From positions 8,753 to 18,720 of the forward strand of contig DIQB01000004.1 in assembly GCA_002427165.1 (NCBI GenBank): a stretch of DNA of 9,968 nucleotides, read 5' to 3'. This DNA is from Firmicutes bacterium UBA5473. GTDB taxonomy: Bacteria; Bacillota; DTU084. The notes below the pieces were generated by a model that ran no database searches, was not told the DNA's origin, and was given only the letters and a program-made list of their open reading frames with translations. The first letter of the stretch is position 1. Every line of letters begins with the position of its first letter. This document shows, in pieces, positions 1-6,722 of the stretch. Made by a program: the position numbers and the translations under genes.

Positions 1-629
1 TAATGTTGGCCCAGGAGACGGGCGCCAGACTCCACCTGGCCCACATTAGCACCAAGATCAGTGTTGAGCTTTTGCGCCAGGCAAAAGGAAAAGGCGCTAG
101 GGTGACAGCCGAGGTAACACCTCACCATCTTCTTCTAACCGAGGAGGCAGTTCGGGGCTACAATACCAACTTGAAAGTAAATCCTCCCTTGAGAACCGAG
201 GAGGATCGGCAAGCTTTAATTACAGCCTTAGCAGATGGCACCATCGATGCTATCGCCACAGACCACGCCCCTTGGGCCCGCCATGAAAAGGAAGTGGAAT
301 TCGACGTTGCCCCCTTTGGCATGGTGGGGCTAGAGACTGCCCTAGCTGCGATTTGGACGAAGCTTGTGATGCCAGGCGAGCTTTCTGCTCAAAGAGCAAT
401 CGAGGCCCTCTCAACCAGACCTTGCCAGATCGTAGGCACCCAGGGCGGTAGGATACTGGAAGGTGCGAGAGCGGATTTTGTGATTTTTAACCCAGATCAG
501 ATTTGGGAGGTAGACCCAAATAATTTTGCTTCCAAAGGCAAAAATACGCCTTTTGCCGGCTGGAAGCTCCAAGGCCGGGTTATAGAGACGGTAGCTCGGG
601 GTAAGGTAGTATATAGATGGGAGAAGTAA
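1..629 (+). CDS. pyrC: dihydroorotase, C-terminal part (5' end outside window)
   Basis: This enzyme cyclises N-carbamoyl-L-aspartate to dihydroorotate, the third step of de novo pyrimidine synthesis, in the cytoplasm. The window holds about 209 residues of a family that usually has about 425, so the N-terminal half with the first metal-binding HxH lies upstream. The ATG at position 3 is internal, not the true start. Counting from it, the sequence shows HLAHIST (residues 11-17), TPHHL (39-43) and ATDHAPW (85-91). These match the conserved metal-binding His regions and the catalytic Asp of class I (zinc) dihydroorotases. A typical amidohydrolase C-terminus follows, with GRILEGARADFVIF (about 149-162) and an NTPFAGW segment near the end. 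The stop lies 2 nt before the preferred pyrK start, consistent with one operon. Confidence 0.95.
   Translation, partial: MLAQETGARLHLAHISTKISVELLRQAKGKGARVTAEVTPHHLLLTEEAVRGYNTNLKVNPPLRTEEDRQALITALADGTIDAIATDHAPWARHEKEVEFDVAPFGMVGLETALAAIWTKLVMPGELSAQRAIEALSTRPCQIVGTQGGRILEGARADFVIFNPDQIWEVDPNNFASKGKNTPFAGWKLQGRVIETVARGKVVYRWEK
619..623 (+). promoter_or_regulatory. ribosome binding site deciding the pyrK start
   Basis: GGGAG lies 8 nt upstream of the ATG at 632, which favours that start. The in-frame ATG at 617 would overlap pyrC, and it has only a weak AAGGTAG upstream. Confidence 0.6.
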
Positions 630-631
630 AG

Positions 632-1420
632 ATGCCAGAGATCGGAGAAATAATTGAAAACAAACCTATAGGTGGCGATTATCATCGTCTAGTTGTAAGA
701 AGCAAAGCTCTAATGGATTCTAGCCCAGGTCAATTTACTCATCTCCTTGTGCAGTCGCCAAAGGGTCCTAATACTTGGGATCCACTGCTTCGGAGGCCCT
801 TGAGCATCTATGATGTTGATGGAGAGCGTGCTTCTTTCCTCTATAAAACAGTAGGCAGAGGCACGAAACTATTAGCAAACCGTCTTCCTGGTGAGACCAT
901 AGATCTCTTAGGTCCCCTAGGACGTGGTTTTAAGATCACTTCAGCTCCGGCGCTGCTTATCGGCGGCGGCGTTGGTGCGGCTCCCATGCTTTTTTTGGCC
1001 AGAAAACTCCACGAACAAGGCCGAGATTTTGTGGTGCTCTTGGGGGCTAAAACTGGAGAGGAGCTTGCTTTTGCAGGGGATTTTGGCAAATTTAGCTCCC
1101 ATCTTTACCTAGTTACAGATGACGGTTCCCTAGGTAGTTGTGGCCTTGTGACCGATAGCGTGCCAGAGCTTGTAGCCCAATTTAAAATTCCTCCTAAACT
1201 CTATGCCTGCGGGCCCATCCCCATGCTCTCGTGTTTGGCAGGCCTGGCAGCACAACATAACTTTACTTTGGATGTATCGTTGGAAGCGAAAATGGCCTGT
1301 GGAGTTGGTGCATGCCTCGCTTGCACCTGCTTTTTGAAAGATGGCAGTACAGCTAGGGTCTGCGCAGATGGCCCTGTTTTTCCCTATGAAGCTATAGAGT
1401 GGGGGCGGAGGGATGGCTGA
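632..1420 (+). CDS. pyrK: dihydroorotate dehydrogenase B, electron transfer subunit
   Basis: PyrK is the FAD and [2Fe-2S] subunit of class 1B dihydroorotate dehydrogenase. It passes electrons from the PyrD flavin to NAD+ in a PyrD2-PyrK2 complex. Numbering from the ATG at 632 (262 aa, normal for the family), an FAD-binding RRPLSIY lies at residues 54-60. A nucleotide-binding GGGVGAAPM lies at 111-119, and a late CGP motif follows. The iron-sulfur cluster ligands are C223, C228, C231 and C244, spaced C-X4-C-X2-C-X12-C. The start at 632 is chosen for its ribosome binding site. A start at 617 would add five residues. The gene overlaps pyrD by 8 nt, which suits coupled synthesis of two subunits of one enzyme. 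Confidence 0.96.
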   Translation: MPEIGEIIENKPIGGDYHRLVVRSKALMDSSPGQFTHLLVQSPKGPNTWDPLLRRPLSIYDVDGERASFLYKTVGRGTKLLANRLPGETIDLLGPLGRGFKITSAPALLIGGGVGAAPMLFLARKLHEQGRDFVVLLGAKTGEELAFAGDFGKFSSHLYLVTDDGSLGSCGLVTDSVPELVAQFKIPPKLYACGPIPMLSCLAGLAAQHNFTLDVSLEAKMACGVGACLACTCFLKDGSTARVCADGPVFPYEAIEWGRRDG

Positions 1421-2351
1421 TTTAAAAGTAAAGCTGGGGAGCTTGGCGCTTGCAAACCCCATCACAGTTGCCTCAGGTACCTTTGGCTTTGGCCGAGAAT
1501 ATGCAAAGTTCTATCCCCTCAGTGAACTGGGAGCTGTGATTACCACTGCGGTCACATTGGAAAAAAGAATGGGTAACCCCCCACCGCGTCTTGTTGAGAC
1601 TGCCTCTGGCATTCTTAACTCCATCGGCCTGGAAAATCCAGGGGTGGATTATTTTCTGCAGGAAGAACTGCCCCATCTTAAAGACAGCGGTGCTAAGGTG
1701 ATCGTAAACATCGCAGGCCGCACAGTGGAAGAATATGCTCAAGTTGCAGCGAAGCTAGCAACAGCCCCAGGCATCGCAGCCCTTGAGGTTAACATCTCCT
1801 GCCCTAACGTGCGGGAGGGCGGTATTGCCTTTGGCACAGACCCACAAATGGCGCAGAAGGTAACTCGCGCTGTGAGGGACCAGTGGGATGGCCCCCTCAT
1901 CGTGAAGCTATCGCCCAATGTAGCGGAGATCGCACTTTTGGCCCAGGCAGTTGTGGAGGCAGGTGCAGATATTATCTCTCTCATCAATACCCTCACTGGC
2001 ATGGCTATCGATCCCCATACTTGGCAGCCCAAACTTGCCAATGTGGTAGGGGGGCTCTCTGGCCCTGCAATTAAGCCTGTTGCGCTGCGCATGGTCTGGC
2101 AGGTGGCTCAGGCAGTCTCTGTGCCCATCATTGGTATGGGCGGGATCATGACTGTTGAGGATGTAGTGGAATTTTTGCTTGCCGGTGCTAGCTGCGTGGC
2201 AATTGGCACTGGGAATTTTTGGCAGCCCACTTTGGCCCGGGATCTGGTGGCAGCATTAGATACCTATCTTGACTCTCGAGATCTTGCAAATGTCCAGATG
2301 CTCATCGGTCAGGTGGGGAAAGGAGGAGCACCATGGCACAGCTGTGTGTAG
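1413..2351 (+). CDS. pyrD: dihydroorotate dehydrogenase B, catalytic subunit
   Basis: This FMN enzyme oxidises dihydroorotate to orotate, the fourth step of UMP synthesis. With PyrK it uses NAD+. The 312-aa product is a TIM barrel of the class 1 length. It has the N-terminal flavin-side segment ASGTFGFG (residues 20-27), EVNISCPN with the class 1 active-site base C130 (class 2 enzymes have Ser here), a VKLSPN strand, and a C-terminal phosphate-binding GMGGI with CVAIGTGNF. The N-terminus matches the family pattern, which supports the ATG at 1413. The GGAGG at 1407-1411 is only 1 nt away, so initiation probably relies on the GGGGG at 1401-1405 or on coupling to pyrK. The last 19 nt overlap pyrF. 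Confidence 0.97.
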   Translation: MADLKVKLGSLALANPITVASGTFGFGREYAKFYPLSELGAVITTAVTLEKRMGNPPPRLVETASGILNSIGLENPGVDYFLQEELPHLKDSGAKVIVNIAGRTVEEYAQVAAKLATAPGIAALEVNISCPNVREGGIAFGTDPQMAQKVTRAVRDQWDGPLIVKLSPNVAEIALLAQAVVEAGADIISLINTLTGMAIDPHTWQPKLANVVGGLSGPAIKPVALRMVWQVAQAVSVPIIGMGGIMTVEDVVEFLLAGASCVAIGTGNFWQPTLARDLVAALDTYLDSRDLANVQMLIGQVGKGGAPWHSCV

Positions 2352-3043
2352 CCCTGGATTTTGATAATACAAGCCAGGCAATAGACTGCGTGAAATTGTT
2401 AGTAGATGAGGTTAAATGGTTTAAGGTGGGGATGGAGCTTTATAACCTAGCGGGCCCCTCTATCATCTCCCAAATCAAAGAGCTAGGTGCCCAGATCTTC
2501 TTAGATCTTAAGCTTCACGATATCCCCAAGACCGTAGAGCGCACAGCCTCTGTGCTGGCAAAGTTGGGGGTGGGTATGTTCAATGTCCACGCATCTGGAG
2601 GCAGCGCCATGCTGAAAGCTGCGCGAGAAGGTGCCCTGGCAGGTGCGGATAGCTCGGGGCTACCCGAGCCCCTTCTGGTAGGGGTTACAGTCCTGACAAG
2701 CCTCGATCAGGCGGCTCTTCTTGAGCTGGGCATCAGTGACACTCCCCAGACCCAGGTTCTGCGTCTGGCTAGGCTTTGCAAAGAGCAGAATCTCCATGGG
2801 GTTGTTTGCTCTCCACTGGAGGCAGAGCTCCTACGAGGGGAACTGGGGAAAAGTTTTGTGCTAGTGACGCCAGGCATTCGTCCCTCCCAAAGCAGCGTCG
2901 GGGATCAAAAACGGATTGCCACACCCAAAAGGGCAGTTCGCTGGGGTGCTGATTATCTTGTGGTGGGCAGGCCCATTACCAAGGCCACAGATCCTAAAGG
3001 GGCTGCCCACAGTATTTTACTAGAAATGGGGGAGCAGGCATGA
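2333..3043 (+). CDS. pyrF: orotidine 5'-phosphate decarboxylase
   Basis: PyrF decarboxylates OMP to UMP, the last step of the pathway. The 236-aa product has the usual bacterial short-family length. The catalytic D-x-K-x-x-D-I signature is present as D58, K60 and D63. The N-terminal substrate Asp (D9 in ALDFD), the TPGIRP loop and the phosphate-binding VVGRPIT near the C-terminus are also intact. A strong AGGAGG at 2321-2326, 6 nt before the ATG, supports this start, so the 19-nt overlap with pyrD appears real. Its stop overlaps the pyrE start as ATGA. Confidence 0.97.
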   Translation: MAQLCVALDFDNTSQAIDCVKLLVDEVKWFKVGMELYNLAGPSIISQIKELGAQIFLDLKLHDIPKTVERTASVLAKLGVGMFNVHASGGSAMLKAAREGALAGADSSGLPEPLLVGVTVLTSLDQAALLELGISDTPQTQVLRLARLCKEQNLHGVVCSPLEAELLRGELGKSFVLVTPGIRPSQSSVGDQKRIATPKRAVRWGADYLVVGRPITKATDPKGAAHSILLEMGEQA

Positions 3044-3624
3044 GGCGAGAAGAAATCTTAAAAATATTTCAGGACTCTGGTGCTTATTTAGAAGGACACT
3101 TTCTCCTAACATCTGGCAGGCACAGTGGCCATTATGTGGAGAAATTTCAGGTGTTGCAATATCCTGATCTCACAGAAAAATTGTGCCAGGAACTAGCAGA
3201 GCGCTTCCAAAATCAGAACATCCAAACTGTGATTGGCCCCGCTACAGGCGGGATCATCCTCTCGCAGCTTGTGGCAAAGCAGTTAGGTGCCAGGGCTCTT
3301 TTCACAGAGCGGGAAAATGGGAAAATGGCCCTACGCCGTGGCTTTCAGGTGGAGCCAGGGGAGCGGGTGTTGGTGGTGGAGGATATTGTCACCACAGGGG
3401 GTTCTGTTATGGAGGTGCTAACGCTTCTAGAGAAGCTGGAAGCGAATGTTTTGGGAGTGGGGCTCCTTGTGGATCGCAGCGGTGGCAAGGCTGATTTCGG
3501 CTTGCCTACAGAAGCCCTTTTGGATCTTTCCATCCCCACATATCAGCCAGAGGAATGTCCACTTTGCCAAGCGGGCGTTCCCCTCACCCAGCGTGGGAGC
3601 CGTAAGCTGGGGGTGACAAAGTGA
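3040..3624 (+). CDS. pyrE: orotate phosphoribosyltransferase
   Basis: PyrE joins orotate and PRPP to make OMP, the substrate of PyrF. The 194-aa product shows the type I PRTase PRPP loop VVEDIVTTGGS, with E114, D115 and TTGGS at 118-122, and GPATGG about 45 residues earlier. The C-terminus carries a CPLC pair (C173, C176). I associate this tail with the shorter 'Thermus-type' PyrE subfamily rather than the longer Bacillus subtilis enzyme. GGAG at 3031-3034 sits 5 nt before the ATG. The start overlaps the pyrF stop (ATGA) and the stop overlaps the purE start (GTGA), so translation is probably coupled across all three genes. Confidence 0.96.
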   Translation: MRREEILKIFQDSGAYLEGHFLLTSGRHSGHYVEKFQVLQYPDLTEKLCQELAERFQNQNIQTVIGPATGGIILSQLVAKQLGARALFTERENGKMALRRGFQVEPGERVLVVEDIVTTGGSVMEVLTLLEKLEANVLGVGLLVDRSGGKADFGLPTEALLDLSIPTYQPEECPLCQAGVPLTQRGSRKLGVTK

Positions 3625-4103
3625 AAGTCGCAATTGTTATGGGCAGCAAATCAGATCTCCAGACTATGCAAAAAGCCTCAGCTGTCCTCTGTGAGTTTGG
3701 AATCCAGTATGAAATGCATATTCTCTCTGCCCACCGCACGCCACAGGAGGCAGCTGATTTTGCCCAAGGGGCAAAAGAGCGTGGCTTTGGCGCTATCATT
3801 GCAGGTGCAGGCCTAGCTGCCCATCTGCCAGGGGTGCTGGCCAGCTGGACGGAGCTACCTGTAATTGGCGTTCCCCTTTCAAGTCAGGCCCTGGGAGGCT
3901 TAGATGCCCTCTATGCTATTGTGCAGATGCCCCCTGGGATCCCTGTGGCTACAGTGGGGATTGATAATGCGAAAAATGCAGCTCTGCTAGCAGTGCAGAT
4001 CTTAGCCCTCTCTGATCCAAAGTTAGCTGAGAGGCTAGCTCTATTTAGATCGCAGCAGGCAGAAACTGTTCTGGAGCATGATCGTCAGCTGCAAGATGCT
4101 TAA
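3621..4103 (+). CDS. purE: 5-(carboxyamino)imidazole ribonucleotide mutase, class I
   Basis: PurE converts N5-CAIR to CAIR in de novo purine synthesis. The 160-aa product is a normal class I length. It has GSKSD (8-12), SAHRTP with the active-site H38 (36-41) and GAGLAAHLPG (62-71), the phosphate- and substrate-binding motifs of the family. The start is GTG, overlapping the pyrE stop as GTGA, with G-rich GGGGG at 3609-3613 upstream. Class I PurE normally works after PurK, but neither purK nor any other purine gene is visible here. Its place at the end of a pyrimidine operon is unusual; purE more often leads a purine operon. The 3' end overlaps the next gene. Confidence 0.95.
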   Translation: MKVAIVMGSKSDLQTMQKASAVLCEFGIQYEMHILSAHRTPQEAADFAQGAKERGFGAIIAGAGLAAHLPGVLASWTELPVIGVPLSSQALGGLDALYAIVQMPPGIPVATVGIDNAKNAALLAVQILALSDPKLAERLALFRSQQAETVLEHDRQLQDA

Positions 4104-4854
4104 GTTTGCCTTAGCTACCGTGGCTATGCTCCTTGTGGGCAGAGTAGCTCTTGAGCCCACCCAGCTTGCTATCAGCAGGTTTTCCCGGCCCCAGGGGCCG
4201 TCTCTTACAATTGCCATTTATTCCGATTTGCACCTGGCAAAAGGCAGAGCGCCTCTGGCCAAACTCGCAGATGCCCTAGCCCAAAGTAGTCCTGATTTTA
4301 TTGTTGCCCTTGGCGATTTTAGCGAAGAGCCTTTAACCGAAAAGGAGCTAAGCTACCTCAAACACCTCGCTTCCATTGCGCCAACCTACGGTGTTTTAGG
4401 AAATAACGACCTTGATCCCCGGCTGCAACAGCAGCTGGCAGACTCTTCGATCACAATCCTGAAGAATCAGGGGGTGAGGCTCCAGACAGAGCAAGGCGCG
4501 ATTTTCCTCTATGGGGCGGAGGATCTGCGAGGAGGCAAACCAAGTTTGGCAGGAATTGGTGAGGCAGGGGAGGATTTTGTCATTCTCCTCTCTCATTCCC
4601 CTGAGATTGTGCGGAAGCTCCAGGGGGAACGGGTAGATCTGATCTTAGCAGGCCACACTCACGGTGGCCAGATTTGTCTGCCAGGGGGCTATGCTCTCCT
4701 TACCCATAGTAAATTGGGCCGTAAATACAGCTGGGGTATCTTTCCCTGGGACGATAGTACACTTTTAATCACTCGGGGTGTGGGTACCAGCACCTTGCCA
4801 GTGCGTCTTTTTTGCCTGCCTGAGCTGGTGATCTTGCAACTAGGAGCGAGGTAG
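4078..4854 (+). CDS. membrane-anchored metallophosphoesterase (YkuE-like)
   Basis: This is a calcineurin-like metallophosphoesterase with an N-terminal hydrophobic helix (about residues 8-23) that should act as a signal anchor, placing the catalytic domain outside the membrane. The metal-binding motifs run in order: SDLH (D50, H52), GDF (D80), GNND (N109-D111), SHSP (H173) and GHTHGG (H193, H195). The usual GNH(D/E) His is Asn here. The layout and length (258 aa) resemble B. subtilis YkuE-type proteins, but the substrate is unknown. Start choice is uncertain. ATG 4078 overlaps purE by 26 nt with GGAG only 1 nt upstream. ATG 4096 would give an 8-nt overlap and a typical anchor start (MLKF), but has no clear ribosome binding site. 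Either way it is coupled to purE. Confidence 0.87.
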   Translation: MIVSCKMLKFALATVAMLLVGRVALEPTQLAISRFSRPQGPSLTIAIYSDLHLAKGRAPLAKLADALAQSSPDFIVALGDFSEEPLTEKELSYLKHLASIAPTYGVLGNNDLDPRLQQQLADSSITILKNQGVRLQTEQGAIFLYGAEDLRGGKPSLAGIGEAGEDFVILLSHSPEIVRKLQGERVDLILAGHTHGGQICLPGGYALLTHSKLGRKYSWGIFPWDDSTLLITRGVGTSTLPVRLFCLPELVILQLGAR

Positions 4855-4858
4855 TTTG

Positions 4859-4884
4859 CATAAATTAGGACCAACTCATAAATT
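4859..4884 (+). repeat. short direct repeat CATAAATT
   Basis: CATAAATT occurs at 4859-4866 and 4877-4884, start to start 18 nt, just after the phosphoesterase stop. The region is A+T rich. No terminator hairpin with a U tract is visible between this gene and the next promoter. No function can be assigned, and it may be chance. Confidence 0.3.
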
Positions 4885-4909
4885 TTCTTGAAAAAAGCAC
4901 CCAGCCTCC

Positions 4910-4938
4910 TTGTGGAAGTGGCTAGATGATGGTATAAT
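4910..4938 (+). promoter_or_regulatory. sigma-A-type extended -10 promoter of the acyl-CoA synthetase gene
   Basis: A perfect TATAAT lies at 4933-4938, preceded by TGG at 4930-4932 (the TGN extended -10 element). A partial -35, TTGTGG, lies at 4910-4915, with a 17-nt spacer. Transcription would begin near 4945, leaving a leader of about 30 nt. Confidence 0.75.
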
Positions 4939-4963
4939 TGTACATAATGTTTGAGCGTAGAAC

Positions 4964-4968
4964 AGGAG
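4964..4968 (+). promoter_or_regulatory. ribosome binding site deciding the synthetase start
   Basis: AGGAG lies 10 nt before a TTG at 4979 but only 1 nt before the in-frame GTG at 4970. Spacing therefore favours the TTG. A second GGAGG at 4972-4976 is too close to serve either codon. Confidence 0.5.
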
Positions 4969-4978
4969 AGTGGAGGCT

Positions 4979-6646
4979 TTGACAACGGAGATCGCCAAGA
5001 AAACTTTAGGAGAGATGCTGGACCGGCTGGCAGCGGAATACCCAGACCGCGAAGCCCTGGTCCATTTTGATAATAAGGTGCGCTATACCTATAGCCAGCT
5101 AAAAGAGAGAGTTGACCTCCTGGCACGGGGGATGATGGCTCTGGGCATTGAAAGTGGCGAGCATGTATCCGTGTGGTGCACAAACTACCCCCAGTGGGTA
5201 GAAGCGCAGTTTGCACTAGCAAAAATTGGTGCGGCTCTCGTTACTGTGAACATCCATTACCGCACCCTGGAGCTGGAGTATCTTTTGGATCAATCAGACT
5301 CCTCAACCCTGATCATGATGCGGGGCTTTCGGGATGCCAATTTTGTGGAGATGGTAAATAAGATTTGCCCGGAACTGCCCAGTTCCAAGCCAGGCAGGCT
5401 GCATAGCAAGCGGTTTCCCCATTTGAAGAGAGTAATTATGCTAGATGAGGAACGATATCCTGGCATGCTCAATTGGGACTCGCTATATCAGTTAGGCGAG
5501 GAGGTGTCTCAGGCGGAACTGGAAGCGCGGCAAAGCCAGGTTAAGCCCGATGATACAGTCACCCTAATGTATACCTCAGGTACTACTGGTTTTCCCAAGG
5601 GTGTAATGCTCAGTCACATGAATATAGTGGCCAATGGCACCTATATTGGTGACTGCATGAAGCTTACAGGGGAAGATCGGGTCTGCATTCCAGTGCCCTT
5701 TTTCCATTGCTTCGGCTCTGTTTTAGGAATGATGGCCACTATGACCCATAGCGGCACTATGGTTGTCTTAGACTACTTCCATGCCAAATCAGTGCTAGAG
5801 GCTGTATCCCAGGAGCGGTGTACGGCTCTCCATGGTGTCCCCACCATGTTTATTGCAGAGCTACATCATCCTGATTTTGAGAAATACGATCTCACTTCCC
5901 TGCGGACAGGGATCATGGCGGGATCCCCTTGCCCCATTGAGGTAATGCGGGCTGTGATTGAGAAAATGGGGATGCGCGAGATCACCATCGCCTATGGCCA
6001 GACCGAATCTTCGCCTGTGATTACCCAGACGCGGACAGATGATCCAGTGGAGGTGCGGGTGAGCACTGTGGGCCGGGCCCTGCCCAATGTGGAGGTTAAG
6101 ATTGTAGACATGGAAACTGGTGAAGACCTACCTGCTGGTGTGCAAGGGGAGCTTTGTACTCGGGGTTTCCATGTGATGAAGGGGTATTATAAAAAATCTG
6201 AGGAAACAGCTCAGGCTATAGATGAGCAAGGCTGGCTTTACACTGGCGACCTTGCCATGATGGACGAACATGGATACTTTAAGATCACAGGTCGGCTTAA
6301 GGATATGATTATCCGGGGGGGCGAGAATATTTATCCCCGAGAGATCGAAGAGTTCCTCTATGCCCACCCTAAAGTGTTGGATGCACAGGTAATTGGAATT
6401 CCCAGCGAGAAGTATGGGGAAGAAGTGATGGCTTGGGTGATCCTCAAACCTGGTGAGAGAGCCACCAGCGAGGAGCTAATTGCCTATTTCCGCGGCAGGA
6501 TTTCTCACTTTAAGGTGCCTAAATTCATCAAGTTCATCGATGAATTTCCCATGACTGCCAGTGGGAAGATCCAAAAATTCAAGCTGCAAGAGCTGGCAAT
6601 AGCGGAATTAGGTCTTGAGCTTGCTGCGAAAGTAGAGACAGCTTAA
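4979..6646 (+). CDS. AMP-forming acyl-CoA synthetase (fatty-acid CoA ligase type)
   Basis: This ANL-superfamily ligase activates a carboxylic acid, probably a medium- or long-chain fatty acid, first as acyl-AMP and then as acyl-CoA. Numbering from the TTG at 4979 (555 aa), the ATP loop YTSGTTGFPKG is at 198-208, YGQTES at 339-344, YTGD at 421-424, then a GRLKD hinge with RGGENIYP, and the catalytic lysine K530 in ASGKIQ. All core motifs are intact and the length is normal. Acyl chain specificity cannot be read from sequence. The start is either TTG 4979 (better ribosome-site spacing) or GTG 4970 (three residues longer). The gene has its own promoter and terminator, so it appears monocistronic and separate from the pyr operon. 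Confidence 0.93.
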   Translation: MTTEIAKKTLGEMLDRLAAEYPDREALVHFDNKVRYTYSQLKERVDLLARGMMALGIESGEHVSVWCTNYPQWVEAQFALAKIGAALVTVNIHYRTLELEYLLDQSDSSTLIMMRGFRDANFVEMVNKICPELPSSKPGRLHSKRFPHLKRVIMLDEERYPGMLNWDSLYQLGEEVSQAELEARQSQVKPDDTVTLMYTSGTTGFPKGVMLSHMNIVANGTYIGDCMKLTGEDRVCIPVPFFHCFGSVLGMMATMTHSGTMVVLDYFHAKSVLEAVSQERCTALHGVPTMFIAELHHPDFEKYDLTSLRTGIMAGSPCPIEVMRAVIEKMGMREITIAYGQTESSPVITQTRTDDPVEVRVSTVGRALPNVEVKIVDMETGEDLPAGVQGELCTRGFHVMKGYYKKSEETAQAIDEQGWLYTGDLAMMDEHGYFKITGRLKDMIIRGGENIYPREIEEFLYAHPKVLDAQVIGIPSEKYGEEVMAWVILKPGERATSEELIAYFRGRISHFKVPKFIKFIDEFPMTASGKIQKFKLQELAIAELGLELAAKVETA

Positions 6647-6648
6647 CC

Positions 6649-6676
6649 CCCCACCCCACAGGGTGGGGTTTTCTTT
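6649..6676 (+). terminator. intrinsic terminator after the acyl-CoA synthetase
   Basis: CCCCACCC (6649-6656) and GGGTGGGG (6661-6668) form a perfect 8-bp stem with a CACA loop. A TTTTCTTT tract follows immediately. It starts 2 nt after the stop codon and should end the upstream transcript efficiently. Confidence 0.93.
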
Positions 6677-6703
6677 ATCTGTGATAGCTTAAAAAATTTA
6701 GGT

Positions 6704-6722
6704 GGAGGGATGATCTTTTATG
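6704..6722 (+). promoter_or_regulatory. translation start region of dam
   Basis: GGAGG at 6704-6708 stands 11 nt before the dam ATG at 6720. An out-of-frame ATG at 6710 sits in the spacer and opens a 26-codon frame ending at 6790. The spacer also contains a GATC (6712-6715), the likely target of the encoded enzyme. Between the terminator and here (6677-6703) no convincing promoter was seen. Confidence 0.5.

Noticed and set aside
617..631. ATG at 617 as the pyrK start
   Set aside because: The ribosome binding site GGGAG falls downstream of that codon, at the right distance from the ATG at 632, and the extra five residues are not family-like.
4889..4923. possible minus-strand terminator (stem near 4903-4923 followed by a T run on that strand)
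   Set aside because: The stem is only four perfect pairs with mismatches, and no minus-strand gene ends there.
4689..5222. 177-codon antisense frame over the phosphoesterase and synthetase junction
   Set aside because: It covers two convincing + strand genes plus the promoter, with no recognisable motif.
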